A DNA stretch of 64,000 bases. Origin: Yersinia frederiksenii ATCC 33641 (GTDB lineage Bacteria; Pseudomonadota; Gammaproteobacteria; Enterobacterales; Enterobacteriaceae). Within the stretch, counting starts at the first letter, position 1; each line of letters starts with the position of its first letter. The stretch spans positions 752,098-816,097 of the forward strand of contig NZ_KN150731.1 in the NCBI RefSeq assembly GCF_000754805.1, in the 5' to 3' direction. The position numbers and the translations under genes were made by a program. Positions 1 through 9,076 of this stretch are shown piece by piece. Under the pieces are notes generated by a model. That model had not been told where the DNA came from, made no database searches, and was given only the letters and a program-made list of their open reading frames with translations.

Positions 1-353
1 ACGCGGTACCACTAATGGTAGTATCGTTGGCAATCCCCCCTTCCCCTATGTTTTGAGTCTCGAGGGCCTCCAACGTTTCCCCTGTCACTTCTTCCCCAAT
101 AACCTCGGGGGTAAAGGCGACTGAAGCGCAGGGACTGCCTAATATACCGAAAATAAGAAGCGCTAAAACTGACAGGTTGCCACGAGGATACTGGCGTATT
201 AATTGTGCTCCACAACCAACCGTTGCAGAGCGATTAATGGGATTGGGATTTTTATTCATATCTAAAAGACCTAATGATTTATTGATTGAAACTTCACTGG
301 TGAAATAGGATGTGCAGAAAATAACTTCATAATATCCATCGAAAAATTAATTT
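1..353 (-). repeat. Left arm of large inverted repeat (partner at 6369-6720)
   Basis: The reverse complement of this segment matches 6369 to about 6720. The 5' leader is identical over roughly 105 bp, from about 6369 to the shared start codon. The signal-peptide coding part is very similar with scattered substitutions. The two arms flank the invasin-like locus at 791-5949. The arm may extend left beyond the window. Confidence 0.85.
2..259 (-). CDS. AIDA-type autotransporter, N-terminal part (runs off the window)
   Basis: Reading leftward from the ATG at 257-259, the frame stays open to the edge of the window (86 codons). It encodes MNKNPNPINRSATV, then a hydrophobic signal segment (LSVLALLIFGILG), then AFTPEVIGEEVTGETLE and the first passenger repeat (GGIANDTTI). 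This is almost the same N-terminus as the autotransporter starting at 6463, including about 105 bp of identical leader. It is therefore a fourth paralogue of the family, facing the opposite way. The C-terminal barrel lies outside the window, so whether the gene is intact cannot be judged. Confidence 0.8.
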   Translation of the reverse strand, partial: MNKNPNPINRSATVGCGAQLIRQYPRGNLSVLALLIFGILGSPCASVAFTPEVIGEEVTGETLEALETQNIGEGGIANDTTISGTA

Positions 354-520
354 ATGTTTGGATTTTTGATAACATCACTAATAAAAAATTAACATTACAG
401 CATCTAAAATAATAAAGTTCAAAAGTGCACGTGTATTTATTATTGCTTATATATACAAAGTGTATTCTCGCTATATAGTAAATGACTATTTTACGGTTGA
501 TATAAGAAGCGGCCATTTAT

Positions 521-539
521 TTGTGGGAAATATCCCAAA
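521..539 (-). promoter_or_regulatory. Conserved upstream motif, copy 1 (faces left autotransporter)
   Basis: On the minus strand this reads tttgggatatttcccacaa. The version at 6177-6195 upstream of the 6463 gene differs by one base. It lies about 261 bp before the ATG at 259. It may be an operator or part of a promoter; which protein would bind it is not known. Confidence 0.45.
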
Positions 540-546
540 CTAAAAT

Positions 547-565
547 ATTGAGATATTTCACCTAT
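547..565 (+). promoter_or_regulatory. Conserved upstream motif, copy 2 (faces inverse autotransporter)
   Basis: The plus strand reads attgagatatttcacctat, close to tttgagatatttcctacac upstream of the 14375 gene. It ends 225 bp before the GTG start at 791. It is adjacent to copy 1 on the other strand, so the two divergent surface genes could share control. Confidence 0.35.
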
Positions 566-790
566 TAGTGACCCATGTCAGGTGGGTAAGATTACTGATT
601 CCGGACAAACTCGTTCATATGTTGAGTAAGGATAAGTCTCACGCTATACACTATATAATTGAGGGTTCCCCCCTCAAATGCGAAGTTAAACAGGCTTCAA
701 TTGTCTTCAGTGAATGCCTCCCGACCAATGGGTTTGAGAAAAATATGAAGCAAGACTACTCTAACTGATATCCAGAAGGAGTTTTCTTCG

Positions 791-3484
791 GTGACATACA
801 AACCTGTTGTTGTGTGGATAAATATAGTCTTGCAACTGCTATTGCCGTTGAGCCTATTCTTTTCCCCAGTAATCGCTAAAATGCTAACCCCTTCCTCGCA
901 GACAGTTCCGAGGATGCTATATGAAACAATGCCATACACCTTAGCACCGGGTGAAACGGTGTTTATAGTCGCGAAGAAATGTCATCTTACAGTGGATGAG
1001 TTAAAGGAAGTTAACCAGTTTCGCTCATTTTCAAAGCCTTTCATTCAACTGGGCAGCGGCGATGAAATCGATATTCCGCGTATTACCCCGTTACCCGAGA
1101 AAATCACGACAGCAGAAAATGCTAAAACTGTATCCTCTTCGCAATATAAAGAGCGGTTGGCACATAATTTATTAAAAGGGGCCACAGTCCTGGCTGATGA
1201 CAATACGCCGTTGGCGGCAGCAAGCATGGCGCGTTCTGTTGCTGTCGGTGAGGCCAATGACGCCGCGCAGCATTGGTTGAGTCAGTTTGGTACCGCACGT
1301 GTCCAACTTAATCTGGATAATAATCTTAGCCTGAAAGGCAGTGCATTCGACATGTTGCTACCGCTTTATGATGACCAGAAATCCTTGTTATTCAGCCAAT
1401 TTGGTCTACGTAATCATGATAGCCGCAATACCATTAATATTGGCGCGGGTGTACGAACCCTACAGGATAACTGGATGTACGGTGCCAACGTTTTTTTTGA
1501 CCGAGATATAACAGGGAAGAATAACCGTATTGGTTTTGGCGCTGAAGCCTGGACGGATTACCTGAAGTTATCGGCTAACAGTTATCTGCGTCTTACAGAT
1601 TGGCATCAGTCCCGTGACTTTGCCGATTATAATGAACGACCTGCCAATGGCTATGATTTGCGTGTCGAGGCTTATTTACCCGCTTACCCTCAGATCGGCA
1701 CTAATTTGAAGTATGAACAGTATAAGGGTAATGAAGTCGCATTATTTGGCAAGGACGACCGGCAGAAGAATCCCTATGCATTCACGGCTGGAATTAATTA
1801 CACGCCAATTCCCTTGATCACTATCGGGGCCGAGCAACGCGCCGGCAAAGGCGGTAGAAACGACACCAATATTAGCATTCAACTGAATTATCGCCTCGGG
1901 GAGCCATGGCAATCGCAAATAGATCCCTCGGCGGTGGCAGCCAGCCGTACTCTGGCCGGTAGCCGTTATGATTTGGTGGAACGTAATAACAACATTGTGC
2001 TGGAATATCAGAAGCAAGATCTAATTCAATTAGTATTACCGAACCAAATGACTGGCAGCGCATTTGAAATTATCAAAGTTGAAGCGCAGGTAACGGCGAA
2101 GTATGGGCTTAAAAGAATTGACTGGGATACCGCCGTAATAGTGGCGGCGGGTGGAGTGGTGACACAAACCTCTTCACAAAATATCTCGATAAAACTGCCG
2201 CCTTATACCGCAGGCAGTAATGTCTATATGCTAAGTGCCGTAGCTTACGATAATCAGGGTAATACCTCAAACCATAGCACCACCCAAATTACTGTCACGC
2301 AACAAAGTGTCAGCCACCTCAATTCTACTCTACAGGTTTCTCCAACTGAAATATCTGCGGATGGTGTTGCCGTCAGTCTTATTACCCTTAATTTAAAAGA
2401 CGATAATAACTTGCCAGTTAAGGGTATGGGGGATCAACTGACACTGGATTTACATTTTACGCCAGACACCACGGCAACGCAGCCTGTCAGTTATCCTCTA
2501 TTAAGCACTGTGACTGAAACCGCTCCAGGTATTTATACCTATCAGTTAACCGCAGGGTTCACTCAGGGAGAGGCTAATATTGCTCCAACTATTCAGAATA
2601 TCTCTCTGGCATCAGCTAAAGTTATTTTAACAGCGAGTGATAACGCATTGAGTCCCGAGAACTCTCTTTTCAGTGTCGAGCCTACAGAAATTATTGCTGA
2701 TGGAGTACAGACCAGCGTTCTTAGTTTTACTGCTCAGGATATTCATCATCTGCCGATTAAAGGATTAACAGTGGCCTTTGATGTCACCGGTATTCCTGAT
2801 GTGATGTTGAGTGCAGTAACGGAAAATAACGGCGTGTATGCCGCAACATTGAAAGGAACTGTAGCAGGCACCGTGACAGTGGCTCCTACTGTAAATGGTT
2901 CTGCCATAGTGGGAAAATCACATGAAGTGATACTCACTGCAAATCACAGCACCGCCAATGTGGATCTGACGGTGATTATCGATGATGCATTCGCTAATGG
3001 TGTTGATGTGAATAAAATCAAAGCACATGTCATCGACCTACACGGTAACCCTGTTGAAGATGTGGCGGTGAAGTTCGAGGCGGACAATGGTGCAACCGTA
3101 ATCACTCCCGAAGGCATCACCGACACCGAGGGGATCGCGATCGTGGAACTGGCCAATATCAATCCGGGAGTGACCACTCTGAACGCAATAATCGATGGTC
3201 ATGAAGAACGTGTTGAGACCTCGTTTATGCCAGAAATACCGCTGAAATTGTTGATATATCGTAACGGGGCCGAATTGATTGGGCATCCCGCCGTCGGAGA
3301 TACCTTGGTGGCGGTGGCAATGTGCTCAATTGCCCTATGTAACGGGGTGCCCATAAATTACCAATGGGAAATTGAGTCTTCTGTTGGGTCAGGGGGGTTC
3401 ATCGCCATTGCTGGTGCCACTTCAGAAACCTTGACGGTAACCGGTGATTTACAAAAACGAGCTATTCGCGTGGTTTCGCATTGA
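791..3484 (+). CDS. Inverse autotransporter (invasin/intimin family) with LysM and Big_1 domains
   Basis: An 897-residue outer-membrane protein. It has a signal segment (about 8-29), a LysM-like peptidoglycan-binding region (about 48-95), an inverse-autotransporter beta barrel (about 120-395, with FSQFGLRNHD and WMYGANVFFD) and three Big_1 Ig-like domains. The last domain carries a Cys pair and a YQWEIE motif and resembles domains in the next gene. It lacks a lectin-like C-terminus; that domain is instead found in the third gene. The GTG start is preceded by aaggag at a good distance. The architecture suggests that it anchors or exports partner proteins, as described for Salmonella ZirT. That role is inferred. 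Confidence 0.85.
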   Translation: MTYKPVVVWINIVLQLLLPLSLFFSPVIAKMLTPSSQTVPRMLYETMPYTLAPGETVFIVAKKCHLTVDELKEVNQFRSFSKPFIQLGSGDEIDIPRITPLPEKITTAENAKTVSSSQYKERLAHNLLKGATVLADDNTPLAAASMARSVAVGEANDAAQHWLSQFGTARVQLNLDNNLSLKGSAFDMLLPLYDDQKSLLFSQFGLRNHDSRNTINIGAGVRTLQDNWMYGANVFFDRDITGKNNRIGFGAEAWTDYLKLSANSYLRLTDWHQSRDFADYNERPANGYDLRVEAYLPAYPQIGTNLKYEQYKGNEVALFGKDDRQKNPYAFTAGINYTPIPLITIGAEQRAGKGGRNDTNISIQLNYRLGEPWQSQIDPSAVAASRTLAGSRYDLVERNNNIVLEYQKQDLIQLVLPNQMTGSAFEIIKVEAQVTAKYGLKRIDWDTAVIVAAGGVVTQTSSQNISIKLPPYTAGSNVYMLSAVAYDNQGNTSNHSTTQITVTQQSVSHLNSTLQVSPTEISADGVAVSLITLNLKDDNNLPVKGMGDQLTLDLHFTPDTTATQPVSYPLLSTVTETAPGIYTYQLTAGFTQGEANIAPTIQNISLASAKVILTASDNALSPENSLFSVEPTEIIADGVQTSVLSFTAQDIHHLPIKGLTVAFDVTGIPDVMLSAVTENNGVYAATLKGTVAGTVTVAPTVNGSAIVGKSHEVILTANHSTANVDLTVIIDDAFANGVDVNKIKAHVIDLHGNPVEDVAVKFEADNGATVITPEGITDTEGIAIVELANINPGVTTLNAIIDGHEERVETSFMPEIPLKLLIYRNGAELIGHPAVGDTLVAVAMCSIALCNGVPINYQWEIESSVGSGGFIAIAGATSETLTVTGDLQKRAIRVVSH

Positions 3485-3566
3485 TACTGGTTTTTTATCA
3501 TCATTTCAGACAAGCCCAAAATGTGATTCAAACATTGATATTGAGTACAGAAGAGGAAAGAAAACT

Positions 3567-4247
3567 ATGGACAACAGGATTAGCTCTTTGCTTGCGGGGA
3601 TGTTACTCAGCATGTTGATAGTTGGATCAGCATGGTCAGCTATCTCGTCCACACCGACCTCTACTGTCAGAGGGCGAGCGCCGGCAGTGACGCCAAGTAC
3701 GATTGTTTCTGACAATGCCAGCGGTAATGGGTTAATCGACATCGGAGACACGCTAAGTATCAGCACCTCAGGGACATTCAGCGATGAAGACGGTGATGTG
3801 GCATTACCGGAAACCTATCAATGGCAGGCTGATGGCATAGATATTCCTGGTGCAACGGGTAATTCCTACACCATTATTACCAGTGAATTGGGCCGAACTA
3901 TTACTCTCTTGGTGACCCCTCATACCGACCCTGCCATCACTGATCCGGCAGAGGGTTTACCTGTAGCCTCTAACGCCTTGACGGTCGTTGCTGGCGGCAC
4001 AGTCACAGGCATAACAGTAACCGGTGAAGTGGGTGGCTATCCACAAGTTGATACTGCTCTGACTGCGACAGCAACTTGTGCCGGTGGTGCATGTACCGGT
4101 GTGACCTATCAGTGGCAGATTGAGACTGGCGTCGGTACCAATACCTTCAGCGACATCAGTGGAGCAACTAGCAGTACTTATACTCCAGTACGGACAGACC
4201 AGAGATTGAGAGTTCAGGTAGTTGTTAGCAACTCACCCGCTCAGTAA
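3567..4247 (+). CDS. Secreted Ig-like protein, probable partner of the inverse autotransporter
   Basis: A 226-residue protein. The ATG at 3567 is chosen because it follows aagaggaaag and opens a clear signal peptide (MDNRISSLLAGMLLSMLIVG...AWSA). The mature part starts with a short RGRAP motif and contains two Ig-like domains, each with a YQW motif (ETYQWQADG, then TYQWQIETG). The second domain has a Cys pair and resembles the last domain of the upstream inverse autotransporter. It has no barrel and no membrane anchor. It begins 82 bp after the upstream gene, so co-transcription is likely. A ZirS/ZirU-like exported partner is the best comparison, but only by layout. Confidence 0.75.
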   Translation: MDNRISSLLAGMLLSMLIVGSAWSAISSTPTSTVRGRAPAVTPSTIVSDNASGNGLIDIGDTLSISTSGTFSDEDGDVALPETYQWQADGIDIPGATGNSYTIITSELGRTITLLVTPHTDPAITDPAEGLPVASNALTVVAGGTVTGITVTGEVGGYPQVDTALTATATCAGGACTGVTYQWQIETGVGTNTFSDISGATSSTYTPVRTDQRLRVQVVVSNSPAQ

Positions 4248-4257
4248 GACAGAGCCA

Positions 4258-4295
4258 GCCCAGACACATGCTTGAGGCATCAAATGTGTCTGGGC
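4258..4295 (+). other. Perfect 12-bp intergenic hairpin
   Basis: gcccagacacat at 4258-4269 is exactly complementary to atgtgtctgggc at 4284-4295, with a 14-nt loop. There is no T-run after it on either strand, so it is not a classical terminator. It lies between the second and third invasin-locus genes and may tune or separate their expression. Confidence 0.55.
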
Positions 4296-4332
4296 CAATT
4301 AATTCAACAAATCAGTATGATGGATACGCTGG

Positions 4333-5949
4333 ATGCTGCACTGTTACGGTAATTTTAATGGTTTTTCATTCATTATAATTCTGGTTCTGATTATCGTCAT
4401 GAGCCATACAGTGCAGGCCGTCCAGCAATCCACAACACCCACTAACGGGCGAGCGCCGACGACGACTCTCTCGGTAAACAATACACAACCGCAGGTTGGT
4501 GATGTTATTACCGTGACCTCGGCTTTCAATGATGCCGATGGTGATGCCGAACACGGAACAACCTATCAATGGATGTTAGATGGTGCTGCGATTAGTGGTG
4601 CGACCAGCCCAAGTTACACCTTGAGTCTCAGCGATATTTTGACTGGCAGTGAACTGAATGTGGTCGTCACCCCGCAAACAGACCCCAATATCACTATTCC
4701 CAGTGAAGGATTACCGGTTCAGCTACCCACTGCGATTAATATCAGATGGCAACAGATGATTGCCAACCTCGAATGGATTGACTCGCCATTAGGCGTGGTT
4801 GCGGATGGACAGGCAGTGAATACCATCCGCGCGACCATTCAGTATCTGGATGGCTCACCTGCTGCGGGGGTTACCGTACTGTTTGATGCAGATAATATGG
4901 GCAAGGTCTCAGCGACTGCGCAAACTGGAGTTGATGGTGTGGCAAAGGCTTACGTGACGAACACTCTCGCGGGTATCACTCAGGTTACGGCCAGCATTGA
5001 TAATGATACCCAATCGATAAGCACGTTGTTTGTTGCCGGCTCAGCAGATGCGGTATATGCGAAAGTGACTCAAAATAATGCATTGGCCAATGGCATTGAC
5101 TATAACAAGGTGCTAGTCAAGGTCGAGGATAAGCATGGCAATTATGTTGTCGGTGAAACTGTTAATTTTACCGCAACAAACGGCGTAACGTTGCTCGCAG
5201 TCAGCGGCCAAACCGACAGCAATGGTGAAGTGGCAATCGCCCTGACAAGTGACTTGGCCGTCAGTAGTGAGGTGACGACCACTGCCAGCACCGGTGTCTC
5301 TGATACCGCTACCGTTGAATTTTTCGATGAAATCCATCTGACACACATCCTCGTCAACGGTGTCTCCTTCTCAGTGAGTGACGGATTCCCTGGAACCGGA
5401 TTTGTCGGCGCAGAATTCCAGTTAGTGGTGGGCGAAAACCCAGTAGAGAATAGTGCTTATCACTGGCATGCTGATCAGAGTTGGGTTAGCGTTGATGGCA
5501 GTGGCAATGTCAGATTTAATCAGGAACCAACATCGGCCAATAACAGAGTCACCATCACAGCTGAACATCAGGACAATGGTTCATCATTGACTTACCAATT
5601 TGCCGTCAACCGCTGGTTTAGAAATAATAGCTCAGCGATTATGCCATACAGTGATTCTGCGGCGTGGTGCAGTTCCCAAGGTAATGGTTACACAATACCC
5701 GGTTATAGCCAGATGACTGACAGAACACCCACCCTCCAGACCGGAGCCAGTCGTTATGCCAATGGTCGACTGTGGAATGAATGGGGTGTTATGAGCCGCT
5801 ATGCTAACGGTTGGTTCGCGGGTAACTACTGGGCAAGTGAACTTACCAGTGACGGTAATGCTCGACATTATGCTTATTTGGGGAATGGTAATCTATTCAG
5901 CTTCCCATTGGACGGTTCGACTTATGTCACGTGTTCGACAAATCTCTAA
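4333..5949 (+). CDS. Secreted invasin-like protein with Big_1 repeats and C-terminal lectin-like domain, no barrel
   Basis: A 538-residue protein. It has a signal segment (about 10-30, FSFIIILVLIIVMSHTVQA), a GRAP motif and a YQW Ig-like domain like the preceding gene. Two Big_1 domains follow (ADGQAVNTIRAT and ANGIDYNKVLVK). The C-terminal domain (about 425-538) has the invasin/intimin C-type-lectin-like pattern, with WFRNNSS, AWCSSQGNGYTIPGYS, NYWASEL and a terminal Cys (YVTCSTNL). In classical invasin this adhesive tip is fused to the barrel; here it is a separate protein. The ATG at 4333 has only a weak Shine-Dalgarno sequence. It probably works with the 791 protein as a split adhesin. 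Confidence 0.8.
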   Translation: MLHCYGNFNGFSFIIILVLIIVMSHTVQAVQQSTTPTNGRAPTTTLSVNNTQPQVGDVITVTSAFNDADGDAEHGTTYQWMLDGAAISGATSPSYTLSLSDILTGSELNVVVTPQTDPNITIPSEGLPVQLPTAINIRWQQMIANLEWIDSPLGVVADGQAVNTIRATIQYLDGSPAAGVTVLFDADNMGKVSATAQTGVDGVAKAYVTNTLAGITQVTASIDNDTQSISTLFVAGSADAVYAKVTQNNALANGIDYNKVLVKVEDKHGNYVVGETVNFTATNGVTLLAVSGQTDSNGEVAIALTSDLAVSSEVTTTASTGVSDTATVEFFDEIHLTHILVNGVSFSVSDGFPGTGFVGAEFQLVVGENPVENSAYHWHADQSWVSVDGSGNVRFNQEPTSANNRVTITAEHQDNGSSLTYQFAVNRWFRNNSSAIMPYSDSAAWCSSQGNGYTIPGYSQMTDRTPTLQTGASRYANGRLWNEWGVMSRYANGWFAGNYWASELTSDGNARHYAYLGNGNLFSFPLDGSTYVTCSTNL

Positions 5950-6462
5950 GCTCATCGATATTGATGCATTGTAATGTCCAGACTTTGAGTCAGTGATTGC
6001 TGTCCGGGTTCAATTAACAAGATACAACAACCAAGAACCGCCCCCAATATCTCCATTCTTGTTGACTCTCTGGTTGTATCGACTTAATGCGAGAGAGCCA
6101 TATTAAATGTTAGTTTCTGTTTTAGAAAACGTCATTATCCAATGATGAATAATGTATTCATGAAAAACTCTTTTTGTTTGGGATATTTCCTACAAATAAA
6201 TTAACTTATCCTATTTTAATTCTTAAATGGTTAATTTAATGTGCGTAAACATCATGGCTTATATGTGTAAATAAAGGTAACAAATACATTTATTATTTTC
6301 GGTTAGATTAATTAAATATGTTAATTTTAGGTTTGTTTTTATTGAAAGCTCATAACAAAACCATACCAAAATTAATTTTTCGATGGATATTATGAAGTTA
6401 TTTTCTGCACATCCTATTTCACCAGTGAAGTTTCAATCAATAAATCATTAGGTCTTTTAGAT
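5950..6462. other. Intergenic region upstream of autotransporter 1
   Basis: This 513-bp AT-rich stretch contains no convincing gene. It holds the conserved upstream motif (6177-6195) and, from 6369, the right arm of the inverted repeat with the leader shared with the left-edge gene. A weak imperfect inverted repeat (gatacaac near 6021, ggttgtatc near 6072) may end the invasin transcript. Confidence 0.5.
6177..6195 (+). promoter_or_regulatory. Conserved upstream motif, copy 3
   Basis: tttgggatatttcctacaa, ending 267 bp before the ATG at 6463. One base differs from the minus-strand copy at 521-539. The flanking sequence between motif and leader is not conserved, which makes the match more notable. 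Confidence 0.45.
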
Positions 6463-6720
6463 ATGAATAAAAATCCGAATCCCATTAATCGCTCTGTGGC
6501 TGTTGGCTGCGGAGCAACATTAATACGCCAGTATCCTCGTGGTAACCTGTCAGTTTTAGCTCTTCTTATTTTCGGTATATTAGGCAGTCCCTCCGCTTCA
6601 GCCGCCTTTACCCCCGAGGTTATTGGGGAAGAAGTGACAGGGGAAACTCTGGAGTCAGGAGATACTCAAAACATACGAGCAGGAGGGATAGCCAACAATA
6701 CCACCATTAATCGCTGGGGG
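6369..6720 (+). repeat. Right arm of large inverted repeat (partner at 1-353)
   Basis: Leader plus signal-peptide coding region of the 6463 gene, matching the reverse complement of positions 1-353. The leader from about 6369 to 6476 is identical. Arms and interior span about 6.7 kb and enclose the invasin-like locus. Confidence 0.85.
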
Positions 6721-8946
6721 GAGCAGCATGTCCATGATGGAGGGATAGCCAACAATACCACCATTAATAGCTGGGGGGTGCAGCATGTCCAGGATGGGGG
6801 GAAAGCCAACAATACCACCCTTAAGGATAATGGGGAGCAGTATGTCCATGATGGGGGAATAGCCAACGATACCACTATTAATGACTATGGGTTGCAGTCT
6901 ATCTTTAATGGCGGCATCGCCAATGACACCACGATTAACTATGGTTATCAGCATGTCCACAATGACGGCATCGCCAATGACACCACGATTAACGATCGTG
7001 GTGGCCAGAATGTCATTGGCGGCATCGCCAACGATACCACCCTGTATGACCGGGGGGCGCAATTTATTAGCAATGAAGGCATAGCCAACAATACCACCAT
7101 GTATGGCAGTGGGTTGCAATTTATTGGCGATGAAGGCATAGCCAACGATACCACCATTTATGATGATGGGCGTCAGCAGGTCTACGAAGGTACAGCCCAT
7201 AACACCACAATATACAACAATGGTAGTGTCGATGTGAATGCAGGGGGACGACTGACGGGCCTGACCACCGTCAACGACCGGGGAACCATGATTTCTTATG
7301 ATGGCCCCGTACACAACGAAGGCGAGTTGATTTTCCAGCGTAGCGACGATTACACCCTGAATTTCGACCTCACCGGCACCGGCGGTCTGACACAAAATGG
7401 CCCGCACACCCTGACCCTTTCCACCGCCAGTTCCTATTCCGGTGCCACCACGGTCAATGGCGGTACACTCAAAGCCGGAGCAGACAATGTGTTCAGCGCC
7501 AGCTCTGATCATATCACCCAGGCCGGCGGCACGCTGGATTTGGACGGCTACCACCAGACACTTCAGTCCCTCAATAATGGCGGGGCTGTGAACTTTGGCG
7601 GACTCGGTGGCAACACCCTGACCATTACCGGCGATTATACCGGCAACAATGGCCTGCTCAATATGAATTCGGTGCTGGAAGATGACAGTTCTGTCACTGA
7701 TAAACTGATTATCGCTGGCAATACCTCGGGTAACACCTATGTGCAGGTCAATAATCTGGGCGGCAGTGGCGCGCAGACCCTGAACGGCATTGAGCTAATC
7801 ACGGTGGGCGGGGTGTCTGAGGGTGAGTTTACTCAGCAGGGACGTATCGCTGCCGGAGCCTATGACTACTATTTACAGCGCGGGGCGGGCAGTAATGCCG
7901 CCAACTGGTACCTGAGCAACGCTATCCCGACAGAGACCCCGGAAGTTCCGGGCGAGCCATCTCCCCCAATGGTTGAGCGGCCTGAAGCCAGCGGTTACAG
8001 CGCTAACCTCGCCGCGGCCAACAACCTGTTTGTCACCCGCCTGCATGACCGTATGGGGGAAACTCAATACATTGATGCGCTGACCGGCGAGCAGAAAGTT
8101 ACCAGTTTGTGGCTGCGTAATGAAGGCGGGCACAACCGTTCGCGCGATTCTCAGGACCAACTACGCACCCAAAGTAACCGCTATGTGATGCAACTGGGCG
8201 GCGATATCGCCCAGTGGAGCAGCAGTGGACAGGACCGTTTCCATCTGGGGCTGATGGCCGGTTACGGTAACAGCAAAAGTACCAGCGAATCACGTTTATC
8301 CGGTTACAGTGCCCGTGCCTCGGTGGACGGCTATAGCACCGGCGTCTATGGCACCTGGTATGCCAATAGCGCCGATAAAACCGGCCTGTATGTCGATAGC
8401 TGGGCACAATACAGCTGGTTCAATAACACCGTTAATGGTCAGGGTTTGGCGGCTGAAGAGTATAAATCTAAGGGCGTAACGGCTTCTGTTGAAAGTGGCT
8501 ATACCTTTAAAGTCGGTGAAAACACCGCGAAAAATGCCACGTATTTCATCCAGCCGAAAGCCCAGGTCATCTGGATGGGTGTCAAAGCCGACGAGCATAA
8601 AGAAGCTAATGGCACAAATATCTCCGGCGAAGGCAATGGCAATATCCAAACCCGTTTAGGGGTAAAAGCCTTTATGAACGGCTATGCCGAACAGGACAAA
8701 GGCAAAGACCGGGTATTCCAGCCGTTTGTGGAAGCCAACTGGATCCACAACACCAAAGACTTTGGTACTACCCTGGACGGCATCACCGTGAAGCAGGACG
8801 GTGCGGCGAATATCGCTGAGTTGAAACTGGGTGTGGAAGGTCAGTTAGGCAAGAAAGTCAATCTCTGGGGTGTTGTTGGCCAACAGGTCGGTAATAAAGG
8901 CTACAGTGATACCGCAGTGATGTTAGGGGTTAAATATAACTTCTGA
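6463..8946 (+). CDS. AIDA-type autotransporter 1
   Basis: An 827-residue classical (type Va) autotransporter. It has a signal peptide (about 1-47, cleaved near PSASA/AFTPE). The passenger has about ten imperfect 19-residue repeats of the type GGIANDTTINDYGLQSI, followed by pertactin-like passenger-associated strands (SSYSGATTVNGGTLKAG). A conserved region (GAQTLNGIELITV...YDYYLQRG), a short Pro/Glu linker and a C-terminal barrel (about 565-827) end in MLGVKYNF with the terminal Phe typical of outer-membrane barrels. The repeat length and composition match the self-associating AIDA/Ag43 style, so adhesion or aggregation is likely. The ligand is unknown. The barrel is almost identical to those of the 9972 and 14375 genes. 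Confidence 0.85.
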   Translation: MNKNPNPINRSVAVGCGATLIRQYPRGNLSVLALLIFGILGSPSASAAFTPEVIGEEVTGETLESGDTQNIRAGGIANNTTINRWGEQHVHDGGIANNTTINSWGVQHVQDGGKANNTTLKDNGEQYVHDGGIANDTTINDYGLQSIFNGGIANDTTINYGYQHVHNDGIANDTTINDRGGQNVIGGIANDTTLYDRGAQFISNEGIANNTTMYGSGLQFIGDEGIANDTTIYDDGRQQVYEGTAHNTTIYNNGSVDVNAGGRLTGLTTVNDRGTMISYDGPVHNEGELIFQRSDDYTLNFDLTGTGGLTQNGPHTLTLSTASSYSGATTVNGGTLKAGADNVFSASSDHITQAGGTLDLDGYHQTLQSLNNGGAVNFGGLGGNTLTITGDYTGNNGLLNMNSVLEDDSSVTDKLIIAGNTSGNTYVQVNNLGGSGAQTLNGIELITVGGVSEGEFTQQGRIAAGAYDYYLQRGAGSNAANWYLSNAIPTETPEVPGEPSPPMVERPEASGYSANLAAANNLFVTRLHDRMGETQYIDALTGEQKVTSLWLRNEGGHNRSRDSQDQLRTQSNRYVMQLGGDIAQWSSSGQDRFHLGLMAGYGNSKSTSESRLSGYSARASVDGYSTGVYGTWYANSADKTGLYVDSWAQYSWFNNTVNGQGLAAEEYKSKGVTASVESGYTFKVGENTAKNATYFIQPKAQVIWMGVKADEHKEANGTNISGEGNGNIQTRLGVKAFMNGYAEQDKGKDRVFQPFVEANWIHNTKDFGTTLDGITVKQDGAANIAELKLGVEGQLGKKVNLWGVVGQQVGNKGYSDTAVMLGVKYNF
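6680..7250 (+). repeat. Passenger repeat array of autotransporter 1 (about 10 units of ~57 bp)
   Basis: In-frame units of about 57 bp with core agccaacaataccacc or agccaacgataccacc. They encode ANNTTIN or ANDTTIN followed by a variable strand and a conserved Gln. Units vary by one or two codons. Confidence 0.85.
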
Positions 8947-8970
8947 TTGACGCTGCACTGATGAATATAA

Positions 8971-9002
8971 AAGGCGCATACATCAGCTATGCGTCGTTTT
9001 AT
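8971..9002 (+). terminator. Probable terminator after autotransporter 1
   Basis: ggcgcata (8973-8980) pairs with tatgcgtc (8988-8995) with one G-T pair, followed by gttttat. The same hairpin with nearly the same flanks follows the other two autotransporters, which supports a real role. Confidence 0.65.
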
Positions 9003-9076
9003 ATCAGGGCTCCGTTTGGGAAACGGAAAATATTTAGCACTGTGCAATAGTGCTAAATTAAGACAGGGAGTTGCAC

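Larger units (their letters stand above)
260..790. other. Divergent intergenic region between autotransporter and inverse autotransporter
   Basis: This AT-rich 531-bp region separates the minus-strand autotransporter (start 259) from the plus-strand inverse autotransporter (start 791). It holds two copies of a short motif, one facing each gene (521-539 and 547-565). I see no convincing protein gene; a 66-codon frame at 568-768 has no family signature. The last bases (around 776-781, aaggag) form a good ribosome binding site for the 791 gene. Confidence 0.6.

Noticed and set aside
568-768. 66-codon frame upstream of the inverse autotransporter
   Set aside because: No family signature and no ribosome binding site; it overlaps the expected promoter region.
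4258-4295. Hairpin as a rho-independent terminator
   Set aside because: The stem is perfect but no T-run follows on either strand, so it is listed only as a hairpin.
6655-7554. Long open frame of 299 codons opposite the repeats of autotransporter 1
   Set aside because: It is the antisense shadow of the repeat array; the product is a repetitive NGGIVGYA-type sequence with no start signal. The same happens at 10029-11171 and 14462-14923.
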